From contig JAJYBU010000001.1 of assembly GCA_021778845.1 (NCBI GenBank), positions 1 to 64,000 on the forward strand: DNA of 64,000 bases, read 5' to 3'. Position 1 is the stretch's first letter, and every line of letters begins with the position of its first letter. This document shows positions 1 through 7,997 of the stretch, piece by piece. The notes beneath the pieces were generated by a model, which ran no database searches, had not been told where the DNA came from, and was given only the letters and a program-made list of their open reading frames with translations. The stretch comes from Acidobacteriota bacterium. GTDB lineage: Bacteria > Acidobacteriota > Terriglobia > Terriglobales > Acidobacteriaceae. The position numbers were made by a program, and so were the translations under genes.

Positions 1-104
1 CGCGCACCCGCGAAGCCCTCGATCAAGCCATTGCAGACCTGCTGCCACACATCACCGCCGAAGATGCTCAAGCCTGGTTCAGGCTCCGCCTCGGCACATT
101 ATAG
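1..104 (+). CDS. C-terminal end of a transposase, probably IS630-type (partial)
   Basis: The frame starting at base 3 is open from the window edge to a TAG at 102-104 and reads 33 residues beginning TREALDQAIADLLPHIT and containing DAQAWF. This resembles the C-terminal helix of IS630-family transposases, which end in a similar R-x-ALD-x-AI and aromatic-rich tail; the identification rests on that short stretch only. The stop lies inside a perfect 7-bp inverted repeat (98-104 with 108-114, loop TAA). The gene abuts a decayed integrase, so the element may have helped disrupt it. The rest of the gene lies outside the window. Confidence 0.42.
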   Translation, partial: RTREALDQAIADLLPHITAEDAQAWFRLRLGTL

Positions 105-114
105 TAACTATAAT

Positions 115-416
115 ATTGCTCTAGAGGCTCTAAGGAGCCTGCCTGAACTCTCTTGGTGGCCTTACGATCGGCCATTGGATCGACACCAGTCGCCAACAGC
201 TTGCGTGCCTCAAGATGTCAATCACGGGCAAGCGCAAGCGTTACAACGGGATACTTCCCGAATGACATGAGCTTTTCCCTGCCCTGATACCGGTGTGCTC
301 AGCGCCAGAGCCTCCCACCGGCCGGTGTGACAGAGGTAAAGCCCGCTGCCATCCCGCATGCCGCAGGCCTTCCCCTTAGTCTTTGCCTTCTTGATTTCCG
401 TATCGGTCAGCGCCAT
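115..416 (-). pseudogene. Decayed N-terminus of a P4-type tyrosine integrase
   Basis: The ATG at 416 opens with MALTDTEIKKAKTKGKA and then DGSGLYL, the hallmark N-terminal arm-binding (DUF4102) start of P4-like integrases. After GLYL the family continuation is found only in another frame: GGRLWR, a stop, then HRYQGREKLMSFGKYPVV, TLALARD, a second stop, then LEARKLLATGVDPMADRKA. So one frameshift and two in-frame stops are visible. Homology fades at about 150-120, near the transposase end, and the catalytic domain is absent. The gene reads away from tRNA-Ser(GCT), whose 3' end is about 180 bases off, the usual int-next-to-tRNA arrangement of integrative elements. It cannot make an active recombinase. 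Confidence 0.8.
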
Positions 417-520
417 AGTCCAGAAGTCTCCTTACTTCGACCAGCCCCCCCCTGCCGAAAGCGAAATACTCCCCATATACGTTTCGAAAAACGTGGCTTC
501 CTCTGGACGATGATGGACGC

Positions 521-559
521 AAAAAGACATAAAGCCCAGCATTTACTAGGCTTTATGTC
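521..559 (-). terminator. Rho-independent terminator after tRNA-Ser
   Basis: A perfect 11-bp stem (526-536 with 549-559) encloses a 12-base loop. On the minus strand it is followed directly by five T (525-521). It lies 40 bases beyond the encoded CCA of the tRNA and in front of the integrase remnant, so it insulates the tRNA transcript. Confidence 0.8.
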
Positions 560-598
560 GATTCTCTGGATGTCTTCGGATGCTCTAAAACCTGGAAC

Positions 599-690
599 TG
601 GCGGAGAGTGGGGGATTCGAACCCCCGGTAGAACTTTCGTCCTACAACGGTTTAGCAAACCGCCGCCTTCAGCCACTCGGCCAACTCTCC
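599..690 (-). tRNA. tRNA-Ser (anticodon GCT) with encoded CCA
   Basis: The minus strand reads GGAGAGTTGGCCGAGTGG at the 5' end. It has a D-arm, an anticodon arm GGTTTGCTAAACC with anticodon GCT, a long variable arm typical of class II tRNA-Ser, a T-arm with GGTTCGAATCC, an acceptor 3' strand pairing with GGAGAGT, a G discriminator and an encoded CCA (601-599). The decayed integrase downstream of its 3' end marks it as an integration target. Confidence 0.95.
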
Positions 691-706
691 TGCGGGGTAG
701 ACCCTG

Positions 707-712
707 ATTATA
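707..712 (-). promoter_or_regulatory. -10 element of the tRNA-Ser promoter
   Basis: A perfect TATAAT on the minus strand ends 16 bases before the first tRNA base, which would place the transcription start about 10 bases upstream of the tRNA. No convincing -35 is seen at 17 or 18 bases spacing, where the sequence is GC-rich. The call rests on the hexamer and its position. Confidence 0.4.
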
Positions 713-842
713 GCCTGTGCCGCCGCCCCGCGCGAACTCCGGCCTCCCGCCCGCACGGATTTAGCGATACATTGCAAAGAGCATCGTCTGCATCCTATTC
801 CAGGAGTTCATAGCCATAGACGTCGCCACGATCCCCGGCACC

Positions 843-2174
843 GTGCGCCTCACGCGCCGCAGTCTGCCAGCACGCAACAAGATGCGTCTGCTGCCCCTGC
901 TCGGAGCCACCTACTTCATGGTTGCAGGGGGCCCGTACGGCTTGGAAGACATTATCGGCAAAGCCGGCTACTGGCGAGCCCTTCTGATGCTCGCCGTCAT
1001 CCCGCTGATCTGGAGCCTTCCCACCTCGCTCATGGTCGGCGAACTCGCCAGCTCCATCCCCGCAGAGGGCGGCTTTTACGTCTGGGTGCATCGCGCCATG
1101 GGTCCCTTCTGGGGCTTTCAGGAGGCTTGGCTCTCGCTCGCCGCCAGCGTCTTTGACATGGCCATCTACCCCACCATCTTTGTCCTTTACCTCACTCGCC
1201 TCGCCCCTGCGTGGACACTGGGATATCGCGGGACCCTCTGGGCGCTGGCCATCATCATCGGCTGCACGCTCTGGAATCTCACCGGAGCCAAAGCCGTCGG
1301 CATGTCTTCCGTCGCCCTCTTCTGCGTACTTCTGGCACCCTTCGTCGTGCTCATCGCCGCAGGCCTCTGGACCTGGCATGGTAACGGCTCAGGCGCGCTG
1401 CTGCGCTCCGTCGGAGTCCCCGATCTCGCTGGTGCCATCTCCGTCACCATGTGGAACTACATGGGCTGGGACAACGCCAGCACCGTCGCGCAGGAGGTCG
1501 AGGACCCACAGCACAACTATCCCCGCGCCATGCTCGGCGCCACCGCGCTGGTCGCCTTCACCTACATTCTTCCGCTCACCGCCGTAGCCCTCGCCGGCCT
1601 CGCACCCAGCCAGTTCTCCACCGGCGCTTGGACCGACGCCGCACGCACTCTCGCCGGACCGATCCTCGCTTTCGCCGTCGTTGCCGGAGGCATGATCAAC
1701 GGCGTCGGCATGTTCAATCCCCTCATGATGAGCGTCACCCGCGTTCCCTTCGCCATGGCCGAAGGCGGTCAAGCTCCCCGAGTACTTCTGCGCCGCAACC
1801 GGCTCGGCGTACCCTGGGTAAGCGTCCTGGCATGCGCGGCCATCTGGGGTCTCGCACTGCGCTTTACCTTCGAGCGTCTCATCTCCATCGACCTCGTACT
1901 CTACGGCGCGGCACTGCTTCTGGAGTTCATTGCGCTCATCGTCCTGCGCCGCCGCGAGCCCGACCTCGTCCGCCCCTTTCGTGTCCCCGGCGGAATGCCC
2001 GGCGCCATCGCCGCAGGCAGTGGGCCCGCACTCCTGATCGCCTTCGCTCTCTGGGCCGCCCGCGACGAACGCGTCCTCGGCCTCAATGCCCTGCTCTTCT
2101 CCGCAGTGGTCGCCGTATCCGGAGCCGTGGTCTACGCTGCGGCTGAATTCTTCCGCAAGCACCGTCACCCCTGA
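843..2174 (+). CDS. APC-superfamily amino acid/polyamine permease
   Basis: The product is an inner-membrane transporter of 443 residues with about 12 hydrophobic segments, the usual size and topology of APC permeases. Residues 29-39 read GGPYGLEDIIG, matching the unwound first helix that binds substrate in this superfamily. Conserved glycines and a WNYMGWDNAS stretch occur near residue 204. Substrate cannot be told from sequence. The start is uncertain: the GTG at 843 has no ribosome binding site, while a good AGGAG at 802-806 precedes only in-frame ATA codons (810, 816), and an internal ATG at 882 is another option. No operon partner; it is convergent with the pyrophosphatase gene. Confidence 0.85.
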   Translation: MRLTRRSLPARNKMRLLPLLGATYFMVAGGPYGLEDIIGKAGYWRALLMLAVIPLIWSLPTSLMVGELASSIPAEGGFYVWVHRAMGPFWGFQEAWLSLAASVFDMAIYPTIFVLYLTRLAPAWTLGYRGTLWALAIIIGCTLWNLTGAKAVGMSSVALFCVLLAPFVVLIAAGLWTWHGNGSGALLRSVGVPDLAGAISVTMWNYMGWDNASTVAQEVEDPQHNYPRAMLGATALVAFTYILPLTAVALAGLAPSQFSTGAWTDAARTLAGPILAFAVVAGGMINGVGMFNPLMMSVTRVPFAMAEGGQAPRVLLRRNRLGVPWVSVLACAAIWGLALRFTFERLISIDLVLYGAALLLEFIALIVLRRREPDLVRPFRVPGGMPGAIAAGSGPALLIAFALWAARDERVLGLNALLFSAVVAVSGAVVYAAAEFFRKHRHP

Positions 2175-2247
2175 TCGCAAGCGTGGCCCGCAGGCGCAGC
2201 TTCCGCTGCAACCCACGAGCCACCGTCTCCACTTGGATCAATCGAAC

Positions 2248-2781
2248 CTAGCCTTTGCTCTTCTTCTCCTCAAACGCAACCCGCGCTTTGGTGATGATCG
2301 CCCGCGCCGCTGCCGCGTCCTTCCAGCCGCGCACTTCCACGCGCTTCCCTTCAAGGTCTTTATAGATCGAGAAGAAGTGTTTGATCTCTTTCAGAATATG
2401 CGGGTACACCTCGGGGTATTCGCTGACGTTCTTATACCGCGGATTACTCTCGCCCACCGCCAGAATCTTCTCATCCGGCTGGCCCTGGTCGATCATATCC
2501 AGCACCCCGATCGGTCGCACCTCCAGCACGCAGCCCGTGAAGCTCGGCGTATCCACCAGCACCAGCACATCCAGCGGATCACCATCCTCAGCCAGCGTGC
2601 TCGGAATAAATCCGTAGTCTCCCGGATAGTGGACCGGCGAAAACAGATTGCGGTCCAGGCGAAAGACGTGCAGCTTCTTGTCGTACTCATATTTGTTGAT
2701 GCCGTCCAGCGGAATCTCAATCACGGCATTGACCAGCTCGGGGGCATTCTCGCCCACCGGAAGCTCAAGATAATTCACCAT
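2248..2781 (-). CDS. ppa: Inorganic pyrophosphatase (soluble, family I)
   Basis: This cytoplasmic enzyme hydrolyses pyrophosphate to two phosphates and pulls biosynthetic reactions forward. From the ATG at 2781 the protein has 177 residues, the length of bacterial family I enzymes. It carries the metal-binding signature DGDPLDV at 66-72, HYPGDYGF at 51-58, and a C-terminal HFFSIYKDLEGKRVEV-type stretch with the conserved lysine and tyrosine. An in-frame GTG at 2862 would add 27 residues with no family counterpart and has its GGAGG directly against the start, so the internal ATG is preferred. Monocistronic by layout; divergent from hemE across about 210 bases. Confidence 0.95.
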   Translation of the reverse strand: MVNYLELPVGENAPELVNAVIEIPLDGINKYEYDKKLHVFRLDRNLFSPVHYPGDYGFIPSTLAEDGDPLDVLVLVDTPSFTGCVLEVRPIGVLDMIDQGQPDEKILAVGESNPRYKNVSEYPEVYPHILKEIKHFFSIYKDLEGKRVEVRGWKDAAAARAIITKARVAFEEKKSKG

Positions 2782-2991
2782 AGCGTTAAGGGTCTCTTCT
2801 TCTCTCGGCGATTTCAAACCAGCACTCGGCCGTGCCTGCTGCTGCGACTCCAGCAACGGCACCCTCCAGACGATTCACATCCGCGCACGAGGTTCTACAA
2901 ATAGTCTACCGTTACCCGCCATCCACCGCACCCCATCACAGCGCGCGAGGTCTTCCAGATGCTAGGCTGGAAGGCGGGAGCCTGATCCATT

Positions 2992-4107
2992 TTGACTGAA
3001 TCTACTGCAACATCTGCAACCGTTGCCCTCCATCCTGAGGGCAGCAGCCGTTTCGTGCGCGCCTGCCTTCGCCAGCCCGTCGACCGCACCCCCGTGTGGT
3101 TCCTCCGCCAGGCCGGCCGCTACATGCCGGAGTACATGGCTGTGCGCAAGCACCACTCGCTGCTCGACATCTGCCGCACCCCCGACATCGCCGCCGAGGT
3201 CACCATCACCGCCGCCGAGCGCCTCGGTGTCGACGCCGCCATCATCTTCGCCGACCTCCTCCTGCCCCTCACGCCCATGGGCCTCGACTTCGAGTTCGTC
3301 GCCGGCGAAGGCCCCCAGGTCCACACTCCCATCCGTTCCCTCGAACACATCCAGGCCCTCCGCACCGATCGCGTCGACGAGCTCAGCTACGTCGCCAAAG
3401 CCATCGAAAAAGTCGCCGCGCACTTCGCCACCCCGCGCCCCGACGGCGACCGCCTCGGCATCATCGGCTTCTGCGGCGCTCCCTTCACCCTCGCCAGCTA
3501 CATGATCGAGGGCGGCAGCTCGCGCAACTACGTCGAAGCCAAGAAGATGATGTACTCCAACGACGGCGCTTGGCCCCTCCTGATGGAGAAGCTCATCACC
3601 GTCCTCGTCGCCTACGCCCAGCAGCAGGTCGAAGCCGGTGCCGACTGCATCCAGATCTTCGACTCCTGGGTCGGCGCGCTCTCCGTCACCGACTATCGCC
3701 AGTACTGCCTCGCCCCCTCCACCGAACTCGTCCAGCGCATCAAGGCTCTCGGCGTCCCCGTCATCTACTTCGGCGTCGACACCGCCTCCATGCTCCCCGC
3801 CATGGCCGAAACCACCGCCGACGTCCTCGGCCTTGACTGGCGCACGCCCCTCGACGAAGGCTGGCGCTCCATCGGCCCCGGCTGCGCCGTCCAGGGCAAC
3901 CTCGACCCCATCACACTCTTCGCCCCGCTTGACATCCTCGAAGCGCGCGTCCGCGAAGTCCTCGCCTGCGCCGCCGGACGTCCCGGCCACATCTTCAACC
4001 TCGGCCACGGCATCGTGCCCGGAACGCCCGTGGACAACGTCATTCAGGTCGTCGAGTGGGTCAGGCAGTTCGGTGTCGCGCAGCACGCCCACACCACCAG
4101 CAAATAA
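2992..4107 (+). CDS. hemE: Uroporphyrinogen III decarboxylase
   Basis: Decarboxylates the four acetate side chains of uroporphyrinogen III to give coproporphyrinogen III in heme synthesis, in the cytoplasm. Both family signatures are present: PVWFLRQAGRYMPEY at 34-48 (the arginines bind substrate carboxylates) and GFCGAPFTLASYMIEGG near residue 160. The length of 371 residues is normal to slightly long. The start is a TTG, with no better in-frame ATG upstream of the first signature. The ferrochelatase gene starts 11 bases after the stop, so the two form a heme operon. Confidence 0.96.
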   Translation: MTESTATSATVALHPEGSSRFVRACLRQPVDRTPVWFLRQAGRYMPEYMAVRKHHSLLDICRTPDIAAEVTITAAERLGVDAAIIFADLLLPLTPMGLDFEFVAGEGPQVHTPIRSLEHIQALRTDRVDELSYVAKAIEKVAAHFATPRPDGDRLGIIGFCGAPFTLASYMIEGGSSRNYVEAKKMMYSNDGAWPLLMEKLITVLVAYAQQQVEAGADCIQIFDSWVGALSVTDYRQYCLAPSTELVQRIKALGVPVIYFGVDTASMLPAMAETTADVLGLDWRTPLDEGWRSIGPGCAVQGNLDPITLFAPLDILEARVREVLACAAGRPGHIFNLGHGIVPGTPVDNVIQVVEWVRQFGVAQHAHTTSK

Positions 4108-4118
4108 TCGGGGAGAAC

Positions 4119-5204
4119 ATGAGTCAGCAACCCGCAATTCTTCTGCTCGCCCACGGCACGCCCGACACGCTCAGCCAGATGCCGGAGTATCTCCAGAAGG
4201 TCACCGGCGGCCGCCCCATGCCGCAAGAGGTCGTCCAGGAACTCCAGCACCGCTACGCTGAGATCGGCCTCCGCGAGGAGCCGCTACCCGAAGGCCCCCC
4301 GCTAACCCGCTGGACACTCATGCAGGGCCGCCTGCTCAGCGAACTCCTCGGCCGCCCCGTCTACGTCGCCATGCGCAACTGGCACCCCTACATCGCCAAC
4401 GTCGTTGCGCGCATGAAGGCCGACGGTGTCCGGCACGCGCGAGTTCTCTGCCTCGCGCCACAAAACTCCCGCACCTCCACCGGCCTCTATCGCCGCGCTC
4501 TCATGGACGCCGTCGGCAACAGCTTCACCGTCGACTTCATCGCCGGCTGGGCCGACGAGCCTCTCCTCGCCCAGGCCTTCGCCGAGCGCATGTGGCCCGT
4601 CTGGGCCGAAGCCTGCGCCGTCACCAGCGCCGCAGCAGGCAAACCCGTTCGCGTCCCCATCCTCTTCACCGCCCACGCCGTTCCCTGCCGCACCATCATG
4701 GCCAGCACCCCTCCATCGGCCCTATCCGATGCGCGCCCAGGCGCCCCTGTCCCCGCCGACGGCATGCAGCACTACGGCAGCTCCCAAAGCCCCGACCCCT
4801 ACCCCGTCGAATGCAAGCAGACCGCCATCGCCATCGCCGCCGCCCTCCGCCCCGTCGGCCTCACCGACTCCGACTGGTTCTTCGCCTTCCAGTCCCAGGG
4901 CGTCGCCGGCGCTCCCTGGATCGGGCCCACCGTTCCCGACACCCTCAAAGCCCTCGCCGACTCCGGCCACAAAGCCGTCGTCCTCCAGCCCGTCGGCTTC
5001 CTCTGCGACCACGTCGAAATCCTCTACGATATCGACATCGACTTCAAGCAGCAGGCTGAAGCCCTCGGCATGAAGCTCTGGCGAGCCGAGAGTCTCAACG
5101 ACTCCCCCACCCTCATCCGCGCCATCGACAGCGCCCTCCATCGTTCCTCCACGCGCCTCGACCCCACGGCCGCACCCGAGCCCGCGCGCACCCGCCCCAC
5201 CTAA
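4119..5204 (+). CDS. hemH: Ferrochelatase (protoporphyrin or coproporphyrin type)
   Basis: Inserts ferrous iron into a porphyrin near the end of heme synthesis. The 361-residue protein begins MSQQPAILLLAHGTPD, the typical LLxxxG start of the family. It has LFTAHAVP with the metal-binding histidine and VVLQPVGFLCDHVEILYDID, where the glutamate of the H-V-E motif is conserved. A stretch around residues 195-230, rich in Pro, Ala and Ser, lies between the core motifs and looks like a lineage insertion. The ATG at 4119 follows a GGGGAGA site and hemE ends 11 bases upstream. Protoporphyrin or coproporphyrin specificity cannot be decided from this window. Confidence 0.92.
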   Translation: MSQQPAILLLAHGTPDTLSQMPEYLQKVTGGRPMPQEVVQELQHRYAEIGLREEPLPEGPPLTRWTLMQGRLLSELLGRPVYVAMRNWHPYIANVVARMKADGVRHARVLCLAPQNSRTSTGLYRRALMDAVGNSFTVDFIAGWADEPLLAQAFAERMWPVWAEACAVTSAAAGKPVRVPILFTAHAVPCRTIMASTPPSALSDARPGAPVPADGMQHYGSSQSPDPYPVECKQTAIAIAAALRPVGLTDSDWFFAFQSQGVAGAPWIGPTVPDTLKALADSGHKAVVLQPVGFLCDHVEILYDIDIDFKQQAEALGMKLWRAESLNDSPTLIRAIDSALHRSSTRLDPTAAPEPARTRPT

Positions 5205-5209
5205 TCCAC

Positions 5210-5773
5210 TCACCCGCCAACGCAATAAAAACTCAGCACCGCATCTCCCTGCTCCAGCACGCGCGTCCTCTCCAGCACGGAATATCTCGCCTGCAGCGGC
5301 TGTTTGCGCGCATGTTCCGCCACCACCACCGCCCCATCCGCAAGCACCGCTGCATGATGTCGCGCCAGAAACTTCAGCGTCTCTTCATACGCCTCCGCGT
5401 CCTCATACGGCGGATCGAGAAACACAATCTCCGCCGCGCGTTCCTTCGCCAGCAGCGACTGCAACAGCTTCTCCACGCCTCGGTCCTCCAGCGCAAACCC
5501 GCCCGCAATCTTCAACGCCGAAAGGTTCGCGCGGATCGCCGCCACCGCCGCCCGCGCACTCTCCGCTAGCCACACAAACTCCGCGCCACGGCTGATCGCC
5601 TCAATCCCCACCGCTCCCGACCCCGCATACAAGTCCACAAACCGCGAGCCTTCCACGCGTGACCCCAGCACATTGAACAGCGTCTCCCGCAGCCGGTCAC
5701 TCGTCGGCCGCGTCGCCACTCCGCGCGGCGCCTGCAGCAACCTCGACCGGTACTCCCCCGCAATCACTCTCAT
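5210..5773 (-). CDS. rsmD: 16S rRNA (guanine966-N2)-methyltransferase
   Basis: Methylates G966 of 16S rRNA in the assembled small subunit. The 187-residue protein starts MRVIAGEYRSRLL, a typical RsmD N-terminus. It carries the SAM-binding motif VDLYAGSGAVGIEA at 46-59 and the N6/N2-methyltransferase catalytic motif DPPY at 120-123. Length matches the family. It is convergent with hemH, the two stops being only 5 bases apart, so no terminator fits between them. Confidence 0.93.
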   Translation of the reverse strand: MRVIAGEYRSRLLQAPRGVATRPTSDRLRETLFNVLGSRVEGSRFVDLYAGSGAVGIEAISRGAEFVWLAESARAAVAAIRANLSALKIAGGFALEDRGVEKLLQSLLAKERAAEIVFLDPPYEDAEAYEETLKFLARHHAAVLADGAVVVAEHARKQPLQARYSVLERTRVLEQGDAVLSFYCVGG

Positions 5774-5848
5774 CCTTCAAGGATATCGTGCGCCCGCGCG
5801 CCCTCACTCGAACTCTGTCCTTACCCTCGCCGTCCGCGCAGGACCGCC

Positions 5849-5854
5849 TACAAT
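5849..5854 (+). promoter_or_regulatory. Putative -10 for a leaderless transcript of the M50-CBS gene
   Basis: TACAAT (4 of 6 or better to consensus) ends exactly 6 bases before the ATG at 5861, the geometry of leaderless promoters, and no Shine-Dalgarno sequence precedes this ATG. A matching -35 is not evident in the GC-rich upstream sequence, so the call is tentative. Confidence 0.35.
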
Positions 5855-5860
5855 AGACCC

Positions 5861-6994
5861 ATGCTGCGTTCGTCCATCTCCATCGGCAGGTTCATGAATG
5901 TTGATCTGCGCGTCCACATCTCCTTCCTGCTGCTGCTCATTATCTCCGTAGGCTTCTCGCTGGTCGAGACCGGCGGAGCCGGACGCGGCGCAGCACTCTG
6001 GCTGGCCATGTGTTCCGCAGTCCTGGTGCGCGAAGTTGCACGTTCCATCGCCGCCACCTACGTTGGTCTGCGTCTGCGCGCACTCTTCCTTCTTCCCGTC
6101 GGCGGCCTCATGGCCTTCTCCACCTCCACCCACGACGCCAATACGCCCGAAGCCAACACCCGCCTCCTCATGCTCACCGGCCCCATCGCCAACTTCGGCG
6201 TCGGCCTCCTCCTGCTCGGCGCCAGCTACGGCCTTGAGCCCCGCGTCTCCCTCCTCGCACAGCCCTGGATCTCCACCAGCCACATCCTTCGCAGCCTTAT
6301 CTGGATGCAGATCATCCTCGGCATGGTCAGCCTTCTGCCCATGCCCGTCGTGCCCGCCACCGTCACTCGCTCCGGAGCCAATACCGCCGACACCAAGCCT
6401 GCAAAATCAGGCGTTGCCAGCCTCCTGCCCTTCCCCTCCTTCGGCCTCGGCACCGGTCTGGCACTCGCCATGATCGTCGCCGGCTTTGTCCTCATGAATC
6501 TCTGGCTCGTCATTCTCGGCGGCTTCATGATGCTTGGCGCGCAACTCTCCAGCGCCCACACCGTCTCCACCACGGACGCTGAATCCATCCTCGTTCGCGA
6601 GGTCATGCTCACCGAGTACACCATCCTCTCCAGCTCCGACACCCTGCAAGGCGCACTCGACCGCTCCATCCACAGCGCCCAGGACGTCTTCCCCGTCGTC
6701 CGTGGAGACCGTCTCGTTGGCTCCATCGCCCGCCAGACCATCGCCGAACGCCTCGTAACCGAGGGCGACAACTACCTCCAGGGCATCATGACCCGCAGCC
6801 TCCAACTCGCCAGCCCCACCGACAAGCTCGTCGAAGCCCTCCGCCGCGCCGCCCTCCTCGGCGCCAGCGAGTTCATCCCCGTCGTCGAAAACGGCGCCAT
6901 GATCGGCATCCTCACCCCACAGAGCCTCTCCCGCGCGGTCCAGCAGATCAAACTCATGCGCCCCACCACCGACAAACTCCGCGAGAACCTGTGA
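5861..6994 (+). CDS. M50-like membrane protein with CBS pair; protease motif lost
   Basis: The 377-residue protein has the fold plan of CBS-containing site-2 proteases: SISIGRFMNVDLRVHISFLL at the N-terminus, several membrane helices, FLLPVGGLMAF and LTGPIANFGVG (family GP-x-N), then two CBS-type repeats at about 235-360 that normally sense adenine nucleotides. The catalytic site is missing. Where the family has HExxH, residues 57-61 read REVAR, so both zinc-binding histidines are arginine, and the later N-x-x-P...D-G-G motif is replaced by LLPMPVVPA without aspartate. It is therefore probably a non-proteolytic membrane regulator. Its stop overlaps the rsmI start by one base, so they are cotranscribed. 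Confidence 0.8.
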   Translation: MLRSSISIGRFMNVDLRVHISFLLLLIISVGFSLVETGGAGRGAALWLAMCSAVLVREVARSIAATYVGLRLRALFLLPVGGLMAFSTSTHDANTPEANTRLLMLTGPIANFGVGLLLLGASYGLEPRVSLLAQPWISTSHILRSLIWMQIILGMVSLLPMPVVPATVTRSGANTADTKPAKSGVASLLPFPSFGLGTGLALAMIVAGFVLMNLWLVILGGFMMLGAQLSSAHTVSTTDAESILVREVMLTEYTILSSSDTLQGALDRSIHSAQDVFPVVRGDRLVGSIARQTIAERLVTEGDNYLQGIMTRSLQLASPTDKLVEALRRAALLGASEFIPVVENGAMIGILTPQSLSRAVQQIKLMRPTTDKLRENL

Positions 6995-7995
6995 TGGACG
7001 AGCAAAGCAATCCCGCTCCTGCTTTGAAGGGGATGGGCTTCAGCCCATCCGTTGAGACCCAGTCAGACGGACGGGCTTTAGCCGCAGAGGGATTACCCTC
7101 GCACGACCGTCCCCTCGCCCCCGGCCTATATCTCGTCGCCACGCCCATCGGCAACCTCGAAGACATCACCCTCCGCGCACTCCGCGTCCTCCGCTCGGCG
7201 GACCGCATCGCCTGCGAGGACACCCGCCAGACCGCCAAGCTGCTAGGCCACTTCGGAATCCGCACGCCCACCATCAGCTACCACACGCACAACGAAAACA
7301 CCCGCGCCGGCGAGCTCATCGAAGCCCTCAAATCCGGCGGCCGCATCGCCGTCGTCTCCGACGCAGGCATGCCTGGCATCGCCGACCCCGGAGCCATCCT
7401 CGCCGCCCAGGCCATAGCCGCCGGCGTTCCCGTCTACCCCATCCCCGGAGCCAACGCCGCGCTCAGCGCTCTCATTGCCAGCGGCCTCCCCGCCGAGCGC
7501 TTCACCTTCCACGGCTTCCTCCCCTCCAAAGAAGGCCAGCGCCGATCATCTCTCGAAACGTTGCGCGCAGCCATCGCACAAAGTAAATCGGACGAGCCCA
7601 CCACCCACATCTTTTACGAAACCCCGCACCGCGTCCTCGACGCTCTCGCCGACATCGCCGACATCTTCGGCCCGCAGCAACCCGTCGCCCTGGCCCGCGA
7701 GCTCACCAAGCTCCACGAAGAGTTCCTCCGCGGCACCGCCGCCCAACTCCACGCCACCCTCAGCGCCCGCCCCTCGATCCGCGGCGAAATGGTTCTCCTG
7801 ATCGACGGAACCCGCACCGCCGCATCTCCCGCCAGCGCAGCCACACACCTCACCCTCGCCGACGAAGTCGCAGCCCTCATCCGCACCGAGTCTCTCTCCG
7901 AAAAAGACGCCCTCAAGCGCGTAGCCAAATCCCGCAACATCAGCAAAAGCGAAGCCTACCGCGAGTGGCAGCGTTCGGCGTCCCGCAAAGCCTAG
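6994..7995 (+). CDS. rsmI: 16S rRNA (cytidine1402-2'-O)-methyltransferase
   Basis: Methylates the ribose of C1402 in the decoding centre using SAM. The family core begins at about residue 43 with PGLYLVATPIGNLEDIT, followed by ACEDTRQTAKLL, VSDAGMPGIADPG and PIPGANAALSALIASGLP, all hallmark RsmI segments. The C-terminal helical region carries SKSEAYREW. The first 42 residues are not part of the family: they read through a repeat containing a perfect hairpin (7031-7050) and encode KGMGFSPSVETQ and GRALAAEG. The ATG at 6994 overlaps the upstream stop (TGATG); a GTG at 6991 is an alternative. It is convergent with the next gene. Confidence 0.93.
   Translation: MDEQSNPAPALKGMGFSPSVETQSDGRALAAEGLPSHDRPLAPGLYLVATPIGNLEDITLRALRVLRSADRIACEDTRQTAKLLGHFGIRTPTISYHTHNENTRAGELIEALKSGGRIAVVSDAGMPGIADPGAILAAQAIAAGVPVYPIPGANAALSALIASGLPAERFTFHGFLPSKEGQRRSSLETLRAAIAQSKSDEPTTHIFYETPHRVLDALADIADIFGPQQPVALARELTKLHEEFLRGTAAQLHATLSARPSIRGEMVLLIDGTRTAASPASAATHLTLADEVAALIRTESLSEKDALKRVAKSRNISKSEAYREWQRSASRKA
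7031..7090 (+). repeat. REP-like palindromic repeat inside the rsmI 5' coding region
   Basis: GGATGGGC TTCA GCCCATCC (7031-7050) is a perfect 8-bp hairpin with a 4-base loop. About 20 bases later comes ACGGGCTTTAGCCGCAGAGG (7071-7090), a second GGGCT-TTA-GCC half palindrome. The motif pair looks like an intergenic repeat that has become translated here. A related CTTTAGCC motif occurs at 56438-56471. Copy number genome-wide is unknown. Confidence 0.55.
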
Positions 7996-7997
7996 CC

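Noticed and set aside
2962-4137. 391-residue minus-strand open frame opposite hemE
   Set aside because: It is an Asp/Gly/Glu-rich mirror of a G/C-ending coding frame. hemE on the plus strand has full family signatures; the antisense frame has none.
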